NCBI GenBank assembly: GCA_023395575.1
Contig: JAEWZA010000326.1
Location: 1 to 18,872 of the forward strand
Length of the DNA stretch: 18,872 bases
Reading direction: 5' to 3'
Source of the DNA: Bacillota bacterium
GTDB taxonomy: Bacteria; Bacillota; Clostridia; Acetivibrionales; DSM-1351
Shown here: positions 1-6,500 of the stretch, piece after piece
Layout: every line of letters begins with the position of its first letter
Position numbering within the stretch: position 1 is the first letter of the stretch
Position numbers and translations under genes: made by a program
The notes under the pieces: model-generated
What the model saw: only the letters and a program-made list of their open reading frames with translations
What the model was told of the DNA's origin: nothing
The model's database searches: none

Positions 1-93
1 GTTAAGTTAGTATCATGGTATGACAACGAGTGGGGTTATTCAAACAAAGTTGTTAGCCTTATCGAGCACATGGCTTGCGTTGACGCTAAATAA
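1..93 (+). CDS. gap: Glyceraldehyde-3-phosphate dehydrogenase, C-terminal end (partial)
   Basis: Only the last 30 codons are in the window; the 5' part lies upstream. The translated end reads VKLVSWYDNEWGYSNKVV, followed by SLIEHMA and a short tail to a TAA stop. The WYDNEWGYSNKV block is the conserved C-terminal helix region of phosphorylating GAPDH, the enzyme that converts glyceraldehyde-3-phosphate, NAD+ and phosphate to 1,3-bisphosphoglycerate in the cytosol. The motif is characteristic, so the family call is safe even from this fragment. A strong terminator follows 39 nt after the stop, so gap ends its own transcript. It is separated from pgk, its usual neighbour in firmicutes, by about 8.5 kb. 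Confidence 0.95.
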   Translation, partial: VKLVSWYDNEWGYSNKVVSLIEHMACVDAK

Positions 94-132
94 TTAAAGC
101 ATTAATATCAAGGGTCATATCCCTAAAGTTTT

Positions 133-190
133 AACAGCACTGTTTTTAGATGTAATTAATCATCTAAAAACAGTGCTGTTTTATTATAAA
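133..190 (+). terminator. Strong hairpin terminator after gap, probably bidirectional
   Basis: A perfect 20-bp inverted repeat (133-152 with 161-180) encloses an 8-nt AT loop and is followed by TTATTATAAA. It sits 39 nt after the gap stop. The minus-strand remnant ending at 156 runs into the same hairpin, so it may stop transcription from both sides. Confidence 0.85.
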
Positions 191-407
191 TAAAAGCCAA
201 AAAAGAAGTGAAATGCTGTCTTTTACAATCACTTGAGAATATAATAATGCTTCTGCTGCTACTTTTTATGTCTTTTATGATATTCAGATTATCGATAAGT
301 AGCTTAGACAATTGTGGTGCAGCAGCACTTGTTTTTTTACTTTCCTTATTTGAAACTATACTTTTTGATAATAAAAATTTCATTTTTTTATATATAAAAC
401 CAAACAT
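156..407 (-). pseudogene. Small ORF resembling a truncated N-terminus of a GerA-family spore germinant receptor
   Basis: The 83-residue minus-strand ORF starts at the ATG at 407-405, which has a near-ideal ribosome binding site: AAGGAG at 422-417, 9 nt upstream. An upstream in-frame ATG at 473 has a weaker site. The protein begins MFGFIYKKMKFLL, then a polar stretch, then LSKLLIDNLNIIKDI followed by SSSRSIIIF and, later, FLAFIYNK. In GerA-type receptor subunits the N-terminal domain typically starts with 'L..N...ik.i.g.SsDiiiR' followed by 'a.iYi.GL'; the order and spacing here look like a decayed version. Full GerA subunits are around 500 residues with membrane helices, so this would be only the first sixth. 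The 3' end is fused into the gap terminator stem. I infer a remnant, but a genuine unrelated small protein is possible. Confidence 0.35.
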
Positions 408-605
408 GTAGGTATACTCCTTGTGTATTAGCAATTTTAATATATTATTAGCGTATGTTTTATAAATATTCATTTAATTACTGACACACCTTTCCCAGCT
501 AATTTGTAGGTGTTTAAACTTATCAATGGAAAGTAGAATAAATAATATCAAAAGAACATAAAAATAATTATTACCAAGTAGTAATATCTGGTTTTAATCA
601 ATAAC

Positions 606-620
606 AAATTATGCTATAAT
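606..620 (+). promoter_or_regulatory. Probable extended -10 promoter for fabV
   Basis: TGCTATAAT (612-620) is an extended -10 element (TG-N-TATAAT) with a perfect -10 hexamer at 615-620. The -35 region is poor, as is common for extended -10 promoters. Use of this promoter would give a 5' leader of nearly 200 nt before fabV, containing a hairpin at 689-716 and the shared element at 787-823. Confidence 0.5.
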
Positions 621-688
621 AATTTTGATGCTAATAACGTATTGTAACGGTAATAAACTGCTAAAATACAAATTATATAATGTGAAAA

Positions 689-716
689 AAATGCGAAGTC
701 TACATTTCGTGCATTT
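689..716 (+). other. Hairpin in the fabV leader
   Basis: AAATGC-GAA (689-697) pairs with TTC-(GT bulge)-GCATTT (706-716) around an 8-nt loop. It has no U-tract, so it is not a simple terminator. It lies within the long predicted leader of fabV. The function is unknown. Confidence 0.35.
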
Positions 717-786
717 ATCGTTCTCTTTGTATATAAGAAACTATAAATTGCTGTAAAAGTAGAGGATCGACACATAAGTTCTTTAA

Positions 787-823
787 CAAATTTTGTGCCC
801 AAAGTGGGCGTGGGAGGTTAAAT
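787..823 (+). promoter_or_regulatory. Leader element with small hairpin just upstream of the fabV start, shared with tpiA
   Basis: The sequence CAAATTTTGTGCCC (787-800) is followed by a GCCC/GGGC hairpin (797-800 with 806-809, loop AAAGT) and then GTGGGAGG, the Shine-Dalgarno sequence 6 nt before the fabV ATG. Almost the same arrangement precedes tpiA (9939-9975). A 13-nt block, GCGTGGGAGGTTA (808-820), recurs exactly before the minus-strand hydrolase gene at 7556. Confidence 0.5.
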
Positions 824-2011
824 ATGATAGTAGCACCAAAATTCCGTGGATTTATTTGCACAACTTCACATCCTGCAGGCTGTGAATATAATGTAAGGCA
901 ACAAGTGGAGTATGTTAAAAAACAAAAAAAGGTTAATGGAGCAAAAAAGGTGTTGGTAATTGGGGCTTCAACAGGCTATGGACTTTCATCTAGGATAGCA
1001 GCCGCATTTGGTTGTGGTGCTGCGACTATTGGTCTGTTTTTTGAAAAGCCTGCTTCGGGTAACAGGACAGCATCAGCTGGTTGGTACAATTCAGCTGCGT
1101 TTGAGAAAATTGCAAGAGAAGAAGGGCTATATGCAAAAAGCATAAATGGTGATGCCTTTTCAAATGAAATTAAGCAACAAACCATAGAGCTAATAAAAAA
1201 AGATCTCGGTAAGGTTGATATGGTTATTTACAGTTTGGCTTCACCAAGAAGAACACATCCTGACACTGGAGAAGTATTTAATTCAGTTATCAAGCCTATA
1301 GGTCCAGCATATACGTCAAAAACAGTAGATTTTCATACAGGAAAGATTGAAAATATTACTATAGAGCCTGCAAATGAGGATGAAATCAGACAAACCGTTG
1401 CTGTTATGGGTGGAGAAGATTGGTCAATGTGGATGGATGCACTTAAAAAGGCTGATGTGCTTGAAAATAATGTTATAACTGTAGCGTATTCATATGTAGG
1501 ACCTGAAATGACACACGCTGTTTATAGAGAGGGAACTATAGGAAAAGCAAAAGATGATCTAGAAGCTACTGCTTATCAAATTACAGATAAGCTTAAGGAT
1601 ATTGAGGGCAAAGCTTATGTATCAATAAATAAAGCTGTTGTTACGCAAGCAAGTGCTGCTATACCGGTTATATCACTTTATGTAAGTTTACTATTTAAAG
1701 TTATGAAGAATAAAAATGTGCATGAGGGCTGTATTGAACAAATGTATCGTATGCTTGAGGATAGACTTTATTCAGGCGATATGAAGCTGGACAGTAAGGG
1801 CAGAATCTGCATGGATGATTGGGAAATGGCCGATGACATTCAAATAGAAGTATCAAAATTGTGGGATGAGGCTAGTAATGAAAATATATCTGATATATCT
1901 GATGTTGAAGGGTACAGAGCTGAATTTTTTAGACTTTTTGGATTTGGATATGACGCAATTGACTATAGTGCCGATGTGGATATAAATGTAATGATTGACA
2001 GCATTGAATAA
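824..2011 (+). CDS. fabV: NADH-dependent trans-2-enoyl-CoA/ACP reductase (FabV/Ter family)
   Basis: The 395-residue length is typical of the single-chain FabV/Ter reductases, which reduce the trans-2 double bond of enoyl-CoA or enoyl-ACP with NADH. The nucleotide-binding motif GASTGYGLSSR is at residues 47-57. An FFEKP segment at 72-76 carries the acidic residue after the second strand that usually goes with NADH. The catalytic Y-x8-K pair is Y234 and K243 within VYREGTIGKAK, with additional family tyrosines at 222/224. The start is fixed by GGGAGG 6 nt upstream. In clostridia the enzyme serves either type II fatty-acid synthesis or the crotonyl-CoA to butyryl-CoA step; the sequence alone does not say which. 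The gene stands alone, with its own leader and terminator, between gap and an esterase remnant. No frame damage or missing key residue was seen. Confidence 0.95.
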   Translation: MIVAPKFRGFICTTSHPAGCEYNVRQQVEYVKKQKKVNGAKKVLVIGASTGYGLSSRIAAAFGCGAATIGLFFEKPASGNRTASAGWYNSAAFEKIAREEGLYAKSINGDAFSNEIKQQTIELIKKDLGKVDMVIYSLASPRRTHPDTGEVFNSVIKPIGPAYTSKTVDFHTGKIENITIEPANEDEIRQTVAVMGGEDWSMWMDALKKADVLENNVITVAYSYVGPEMTHAVYREGTIGKAKDDLEATAYQITDKLKDIEGKAYVSINKAVVTQASAAIPVISLYVSLLFKVMKNKNVHEGCIEQMYRMLEDRLYSGDMKLDSKGRICMDDWEMADDIQIEVSKLWDEASNENISDISDVEGYRAEFFRLFGFGYDAIDYSADVDINVMIDSIE

Positions 2012-2041
2012 AGAATGAATAGAATATTGTTAAAAGGTATT

Positions 2042-2090
2042 AAAGCTAGATTAAGTGATTTGTAGTAGGAATCATTAATTTAGCTTTTTT
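2042..2090 (+). terminator. Hairpin terminator after fabV
   Basis: AAAGCTA plus ATTAA plus TGATT (within 2042-2060) pairs with AATCA, TTAAT and TAGCTTT (2070-2087) with one small bulge and a wobble, followed by a run of six T including the stem end. It lies 30 nt after the fabV stop. Confidence 0.8.
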
Positions 2091-2125
2091 ATTTAGCTTT
2101 TATTCAATTTAAATATGTTAAATAA

Positions 2126-2161
2126 GGAGGGTAAAGTAAATATATGTAGAATAATGAGATA
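2126..2161 (+). repeat. Copy A of a 36-nt degenerate direct repeat
   Basis: This copy and copy B (2669-2704) match at 28 of 36 positions without gaps, including a 14-nt exact core ATGTAGAATAATGA (2144-2157 and 2687-2700). Copy A lies about 90 nt upstream of the esterase fragment, and copy B about 120 nt upstream of the chemotaxis gene. Each contains an AGG-rich stretch and an ATG directly followed by TAG. Confidence 0.5.
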
Positions 2162-2195
2162 ATAGTATAATATATGCAAATCAAAATTATGTTTT

Positions 2196-2225
2196 TTGAC
2201 AACACAATACATAATTAATTATACT
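2196..2225 (+). promoter_or_regulatory. Sigma-A type promoter upstream of the esterase fragment
   Basis: There is a perfect -35 TTGACA (2196-2201), an 18-nt spacer and the -10 TATACT (2220-2225). It ends 27 nt before the start codon of the truncated esterase gene at 2253. It is among the best promoter matches in the window, although the gene it serves appears broken. Confidence 0.65.
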
Positions 2226-2252
2226 AAATTAATCATTTTGGAGGAATGACAT

Positions 2253-2450
2253 ATGAGTTATGAAACGGAGTACTCTCAATTTGTAGAGTCAAACCAGCTA
2301 TTAACTTCATTGCAGGATGAGGATTTTAAAGTTTACAGTAATTGTGGAATTACATACAGTAACCTTAATCATTTAGTAGACCAAAACAGTCTAGATTATT
2401 TTGAAGTTTCCTATGGTGAAGAACCATTGCATAATGTTTGTGCAAATTGA
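2253..2450 (+). pseudogene. Truncated N-terminal copy of the downstream esterase gene
   Basis: This 65-residue frame starts MSYETEYSQFV, exactly like the intact esterase at 4379. Over its first 59 residues about 32 are identical to that protein, ending at the GEEPL / GDDPL position. It then diverges (HNVCAN) and stops just before the alpha/beta core would begin, so the oxyanion-hole motif, nucleophile and histidine are all absent. It keeps a good ribosome binding site (TTGGAGGAATGACAT before ATG) and a strong promoter. I found no trace of the missing core in the following 300 nt in any frame I read. It is most simply a deletion derivative of a duplicated esterase gene. It could still be transcribed and make a short peptide of unknown effect. 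Confidence 0.7.
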
Positions 2451-2668
2451 TTTTAAGCTAGCCTTCAAACCCAAACTATCCACCGATATCATCGGATATT
2501 TAACAAAAAGAATTCTTTATATGAAAAATATTAATTCAGTACAAAAAGTAGAATTAAGGTGTATTTAGAAATAAGTGCTAAAATAATGTAATATTTATTC
2601 AAATTGATAAAGCTTAATCTGACAATTAATATTAAATTATAAAAAGTTTTAAAAAAAATATTATTATG

Positions 2669-2704
2669 GAAGGAATTAGTAAACAAATGTAGAATAATGA
2701 AATA
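2669..2704 (+). repeat. Copy B of the 36-nt degenerate direct repeat
   Basis: This is the partner of copy A at 2126-2161 (28 of 36 identities). It lies upstream of the promoter of the chemotaxis/esterase operon. Together with the duplicated esterase start, it suggests that the upstream region and the esterase gene were copied together. Confidence 0.5.
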
Positions 2705-2727
2705 TTGACTAATAATAGGTGAACGTT

Positions 2728-2756
2728 TTGAACGTTTGGTATACAATTAATATTCT
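2728..2756 (+). promoter_or_regulatory. Probable sigma-A promoter with overlapping tandem GAACGTTT repeat
   Basis: The -35 TTGAAC (2728-2733), a 17-nt spacer and the -10 TATTCT (2751-2756) lie 71 nt before the chemotaxis start codon. Two copies of GAACGTTT (2721-2728 and 2730-2737), 9 nt apart, overlap the -35 box and could be a tandem operator. Confidence 0.5.
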
Positions 2757-2827
2757 GTAATATTATTCCTATTAATATGCAATAACTAAATATTTTAATA
2801 AATAAACTAAAAGGAGTGACTCGCTTA

Positions 2828-4360
2828 ATGCCAGAAGATTTAAACAGCCTGTTTACGAAGAATTTGTTGAACTACCAGAAGCAGCTTAGTGATTCAATAT
2901 CGTTTTATTGTACATTAGGTGGTTTCGCGGGAGTAGCTTTCTACGCAATTATGAAGATTTTAGGTATAATGCCTATTTTTGAATGGATGAATTTACTCTA
3001 TTTTTCTTTACCTGTAATCTTTAATGTCACACTAATGTTTATATCTAATCAAATTTTAAAAAGGAAAGATATAGCTACATATGTAAATATATATAAGTAT
3101 ATTATTGTAACTGTAGCGTGCATAAATTCTATTGCTATATCAGTATTTATTCCATATAGAGATGCGTGGGGAGTATTTGTATTAATATTCTTTGTAGCGG
3201 CATTTTATTTGGATAAAAAAGTTGTAATATATGGTGTATTGTTTATGTCAGCAATAAGTATTTTTACATTTTATATTAATACTTGTCCTGAAGATTTAAA
3301 TAAGTCAATTGGGGACATAACTACAAGAATACAAATGGTAAGTTTTGGTGGAGTTGCAGCATTTATAAGTGCTCTTATGGGCAAAAAACTCCTTTACAGA
3401 TCCTGTGAAAACGAATTCAATGTAAGTAAGTCTCTAAATGATTTACAGATTGTGGTTTCTAAAGTAAAAGATGTTTCTAATTCTCTTGCACAATCAAGTG
3501 AATTGATTACACAGCTAGCATCTCAGCAGCAAGAAGCTGCAGAGATAACAGCTGTAAATACGTCTGATATTCTTTCAGGTGCAGTAAACACTTCTGAAAG
3601 TGTTAAAGAAGCCACAGAGCTTATTTCACAGCTTGTTCAAGGAACAAAACAAATGAAGGAAAATACAATTAATGTAATTAATAATTCAGAAGACCTCAAA
3701 GATATTGCTGAAAAAGGACGTAATTCTATTGTTGATGCAGTTGAAAAAATAATGAAAATTAAGGAAAGCGCCACTGCAACTTATGCAAGTGCAAAGGAAC
3801 TTGATGTAAAGGCTCAAAAGATTGATAAAATAGTAGCTTGTATTCAAGGTATATCAAAACAGACAAACTTACTGTCACTTAATGCTACAATTGAGGCTGC
3901 AAGAGCTGGTGAGTACGGAAAGGGGTTTGCTGTTGTGGCGGGTGAGATAGGAAAACTTGCTGATCAAAGCCAAAAGTCATTAGATGATATAACAAAAAAT
4001 CTTAAGGATATATTCCAGCATGAGAATAAAGTAGATGATTTGGTTACAAATGTAGATGAAGGTGTTGAAATCATAAATAAATCAAGAGAATATTATCAAA
4101 GTATAATTGATGCACTAAGTAATACAATCATATCATTATTAAACATAAAAGATGTATCAGAACAGCAACTTTCACACACAGAGATAATCAATAGCTTTAT
4201 TGTAGAGGTGAAAAATGCATCAATAATGACTACACAGAGCATTGAAGCAACAACTGCTTCAACAGAAGAAGCTTTTGCCTCAAGTGAGGAGTTATTTACA
4301 TCTGCTCGTGCGCTTAATGATATTGCAAAAGAAATAAATGATATGGTACTTAAAATTTAA
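2828..4360 (+). CDS. Methyl-accepting chemotaxis protein with six-helix membrane domain and no external sensor
   Basis: The start is the ATG at 2828 (510 residues), because AAGGAG at 2811-2816 sits 11 nt upstream. A GTG at 2816 would overlap that site. Residues about 27-187 form six hydrophobic segments (near 27-47, 57-75, 90-108, 113-130, 133-151, 170-187) joined by short loops, leaving no room for a periplasmic ligand-binding domain. I see no HAMP domain. A long coiled coil follows, and the signature hairpin tip of the MCP signalling domain is at about 342-374 (SKQTNLLSLNATIEAARAGE, then GKGFAVVAGEI). This tip binds CheW and CheA in known receptors. A sensor of this shape would read a membrane-embedded, cytoplasmic or energy-state cue. 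The esterase gene begins 18 nt downstream and is probably cotranscribed, an unusual pairing for a chemoreceptor. Confidence 0.92.
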   Translation: MPEDLNSLFTKNLLNYQKQLSDSISFYCTLGGFAGVAFYAIMKILGIMPIFEWMNLLYFSLPVIFNVTLMFISNQILKRKDIATYVNIYKYIIVTVACINSIAISVFIPYRDAWGVFVLIFFVAAFYLDKKVVIYGVLFMSAISIFTFYINTCPEDLNKSIGDITTRIQMVSFGGVAAFISALMGKKLLYRSCENEFNVSKSLNDLQIVVSKVKDVSNSLAQSSELITQLASQQQEAAEITAVNTSDILSGAVNTSESVKEATELISQLVQGTKQMKENTINVINNSEDLKDIAEKGRNSIVDAVEKIMKIKESATATYASAKELDVKAQKIDKIVACIQGISKQTNLLSLNATIEAARAGEYGKGFAVVAGEIGKLADQSQKSLDDITKNLKDIFQHENKVDDLVTNVDEGVEIINKSREYYQSIIDALSNTIISLLNIKDVSEQQLSHTEIINSFIVEVKNASIMTTQSIEATTASTEEAFASSEELFTSARALNDIAKEINDMVLKI

Positions 4361-4378
4361 GAGTGGAGGTAGTGAAAT

Positions 4379-5287
4379 ATGAGTTATGAGACAGAATATT
4401 CACAATTTGTAGATTCAAAGGAATCATTGAACTCCTTACAGGAAAAGGATTGGTCCATCTATGGACAGTGTTCAGCTACATATACTTTCTTATATGCTTT
4501 ACCTGATCCAAATCGTAAGGATTATTTCGCTAAGCCATATGGTGACGACCCGTTACAGAGACTTGATATTCATTATTTAAAAAAGTCGCATACTAAAAAA
4601 AGGCCAGTAATCTTTTTTGTTCATGGTGGAGGTTGGACTACCGAGGACAAAAGTAATACAAGGTTTTATGCACTTGAATGGATAAAAAAAGGCTATACAG
4701 TTGTTTCAGTTAATTACAGGTTAGCGCCAAATGTTATTCATCCATTGCAAATAGATGATTGTGCACTTGCTTTAAAATGGGTACTTGACAATATTGAGGA
4801 TTATGGTGGAGATCCAAATAAAATAGCATTAGTTGGTCATTCGTCAGGTGCTCACTTAGTGGCTCTTCTTGTTTCTAGTAGGAAATGGCATGATAAATAT
4901 GATATCAATATAAATAAAGTTAAATGTTGGATACCTGTTAGTGGAGTATTCGATTTTGAATTAAAAGAGAATTATTTACATCCACTATTAGAATCTTCAA
5001 TAATGGCTATGCTTGGTGATGCTGATAAGAAGGATTGTTCACCTATTAATTATATTACTGGAAAAGAGCCGCCTTGCCTAATATTACATGGTGGAGATGA
5101 CTGGCTTGTTCCGCGAAGTAACTCTATTAATATTTATAATAAGCTTATCAAAAAAGGTGCTAAACGTGCACGATTAGAAATAGTACCAGGGTACTGGCAC
5201 TGTAATATGATGTTAGGATATGATAAAGAGGGACATAAGCCAGCAGAAATAATTAATGAATATCTTTCAGAAGTATTTAACACATAA
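4379..5287 (+). CDS. Alpha/beta-hydrolase fold esterase (HGGGW carboxylesterase type)
   Basis: This 302-residue protein has no signal peptide, so it is probably cytosolic. The oxyanion-hole motif HGGGW is at 82-86, the nucleophile elbow GHSSG at 153-157 (Ser155), an acid candidate at Asp240/241 in HGGDDW, and the catalytic histidine probably His274 in GYWH. This layout belongs to the alpha/beta-hydrolase-3 / kynurenine-formamidase-like carboxylesterases, which cleave small acyl esters or amides; the substrate cannot be told from sequence. The first 60 residues precede the core and are the part duplicated at 2253-2450. The start is set by GTGGAGG 9 nt upstream. It lies 18 nt after the chemotaxis gene and is followed by a strong terminator. 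One possibility is that it processes a compound sensed by the neighbouring receptor; this is inference only. Confidence 0.9.
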   Translation: MSYETEYSQFVDSKESLNSLQEKDWSIYGQCSATYTFLYALPDPNRKDYFAKPYGDDPLQRLDIHYLKKSHTKKRPVIFFVHGGGWTTEDKSNTRFYALEWIKKGYTVVSVNYRLAPNVIHPLQIDDCALALKWVLDNIEDYGGDPNKIALVGHSSGAHLVALLVSSRKWHDKYDININKVKCWIPVSGVFDFELKENYLHPLLESSIMAMLGDADKKDCSPINYITGKEPPCLILHGGDDWLVPRSNSINIYNKLIKKGAKRARLEIVPGYWHCNMMLGYDKEGHKPAEIINEYLSEVFNT

Positions 5288-5313
5288 TAAGCTTCAAAAA
5301 TGGATTTTAAAAC

Positions 5314-5371
5314 AAAATCTGTATTAGTAGAATAGATTTATAAGAATCGATTTTACTAATACAGGTTTTTT
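5314..5371 (+). terminator. Terminator between convergent esterase and hydrolase genes
   Basis: The arm AAAATCTGTATTAGTA (5314-5329) pairs with TACTAATACAGGTTTT (5354-5369), with one wobble, and T residues follow. The A-rich left side makes it a plausible terminator for the minus-strand hydrolase transcript as well. Confidence 0.8.
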
Positions 5372-5418
5372 AATTTTATTTGTTATTAATTTTATTAATA
5401 TGGGAAATTAGAATTATT

Positions 5419-5432
5419 TGATAAGCTTATCA
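5419..5432. repeat. Perfect 14-bp palindrome between convergent genes
   Basis: TGATAAGCTTATCA is perfectly self-complementary. It lies in the short space between the terminator at 5314-5371 and the stop of the minus-strand hydrolase. Its role is unknown; it could be a protein-binding site or chance. Confidence 0.3.
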
Positions 5433-5482
5433 GGTGTTTATTATAGCCATTATCTTGTGTTAGTATATAGAATAAGACCAGT

Positions 5483-6376
5483 TTATGCAGCGATTGTAGT
5501 ATTTTCTTCGGTTGCTGTAACTGTAGCAACTTGTAATGAATTTACATACTCAATAACCATTTGATTAAATTCTGCTGCTTTTTGGAATATAAATACATGT
5601 CCTGCACCTTTGATAACCTTAAATTCAGAGTTAGTAAATTTTTCTTTGAGTTCCAATGAATCGTCATAGAAACAGAAATCCTGATTTCCAACTACTATGA
5701 GAGAAGGAATATCGTATTTACCTAAACATTTATAATGATCACCTTGTACAACCACTTTCCACCATTTTCTAAATTCTGAACTGCTGATTTTAAGAGTCTC
5801 TTTAAGAAAGAACTTTCTTGATTTTTCATGTGCTTTACCTGGAAGCATCATATGGCCCATTAATTTTAAGTAAGTACCTGTAGAAAAGATCTTAAGAAAA
5901 ATTTTGTCTGCAAAACTATTTACAATCTTTGTAAGGTAATTTGTTTTACAGATAGGGCTTGCAAATATGCATGAAAGTATTCTTTCTGGGAACAACTCGC
6001 AAAAGTACTGTTGAACAATAGTACCCAAAGAAAGTCCACAAATATGTGCCTTTTCTATTCCTAGCTGATCCATAAGTAATCTTAGATAATTTGCCATAAT
6101 ACTCACATTATACTTTTTATAATCTTCAAGTGCAGTTGAATTTCCATGACCCAATAAATCAACATTAAGTACTCTAAAATGTTCATTAAAATCTTCCATT
6201 TGGTTCTTCCAGCATCTTGTAGAGCCAGATATACCATGAATTAATACAAGCCAATCACCATTAGGTTTTCCTGAAATCTCATAGTAAATTTTTTGGTCTC
6301 TTATATCTGCATAGCTTTGTACTGTTTTTTGAACAGAATCTTCAACTACTTCATACTTATGCAAATTTTTAACCAT
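5483..6376 (-). CDS. Alpha/beta-fold hydrolase, paralogue of the 6744-7556 gene
   Basis: The 297-residue protein has the classical alpha/beta hydrolase layout: the oxyanion-hole segment HGISGS (47-52), the nucleophile elbow GLSLG (114-118, Ser116), a candidate acid Asp233 (GNQD) and His260 in GAGH. The nearest families are the broad MhpC-like esterases, lipases and C-C hydrolases; the substrate is not evident. The start ATG at 6376 is supported by AAGGAGG 8 nt upstream. It is closely similar to the next hydrolase over its whole core, so the two arose by tandem duplication. It differs in carrying about 20 extra N-terminal residues and a Thr/Ala-rich C-terminal tail (VATVTATEENTT). It has its own sigma-A promoter (6473-6500) and converges on the esterase gene. 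Confidence 0.9.
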   Translation of the reverse strand: MVKNLHKYEVVEDSVQKTVQSYADIRDQKIYYEISGKPNGDWLVLIHGISGSTRCWKNQMEDFNEHFRVLNVDLLGHGNSTALEDYKKYNVSIMANYLRLLMDQLGIEKAHICGLSLGTIVQQYFCELFPERILSCIFASPICKTNYLTKIVNSFADKIFLKIFSTGTYLKLMGHMMLPGKAHEKSRKFFLKETLKISSSEFRKWWKVVVQGDHYKCLGKYDIPSLIVVGNQDFCFYDDSLELKEKFTNSEFKVIKGAGHVFIFQKAAEFNQMVIEYVNSLQVATVTATEENTTIAA

Positions 6377-6472
6377 TTTGAATTCCTCCTTTATAATATT
6401 ATTGAAAAAATAATAAATTATAACATTTATTTCTAAATGTTTATATTTCTTATAATTTCATATCATAGTTCT

Positions 6473-6500
6473 ATTATACAACAAAAGGAAAAATAGTCAA
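6473..6500 (-). promoter_or_regulatory. Sigma-A promoter for the 297-residue hydrolase gene
   Basis: Reading the minus strand: -35 TTGACT (6500-6495), a 16-nt spacer and a perfect -10 TATAAT (6478-6473). It lies about 97 nt upstream of the hydrolase start at 6376. This is one of the clearest promoters in the window, and it shows that the gene can be transcribed independently of the upstream hydrolase. Confidence 0.75.

Larger units (their letters stand above)
2451..2827. other. AT-rich intergenic region before the chemotaxis gene
   Basis: No gene is supported in this stretch. It contains an inverted repeat CCGAT-ATC-ATCGG (2483-2495), repeat copy B (2669-2704), a tandem GAACGTTT repeat (2721-2737), a probable promoter (2728-2756) and the AAGGAG ribosome binding site of the next gene (2811-2816). 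Confidence 0.6.

Noticed and set aside
208..411. Plus-strand 67-residue open frame opposite the GerA-like remnant
   Set aside because: Hydrophobic low-complexity product with no good ribosome binding site; it is antisense to a frame with much better start signals.
614..802. Minus-strand 62-residue open frame upstream of fabV
   Set aside because: It covers the predicted fabV promoter and leader, has no recognisable motif, and looks like chance.
2466..2489. Possible sigma-D (motility) promoter for the chemotaxis gene: CAAA with CCGATAT
   Set aside because: The spacing (13 nt) is shorter than the usual 14-16, the -35 is imperfect, and it lies over 330 nt from the start. A better sigma-A promoter is closer.
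2531..2746. Minus-strand 71-residue open frame in the AT-rich intergenic region
   Set aside because: TTG start without a ribosome binding site, very AT-rich composition and Ile/Leu/Asn-rich product; it overlaps the chemotaxis promoter.
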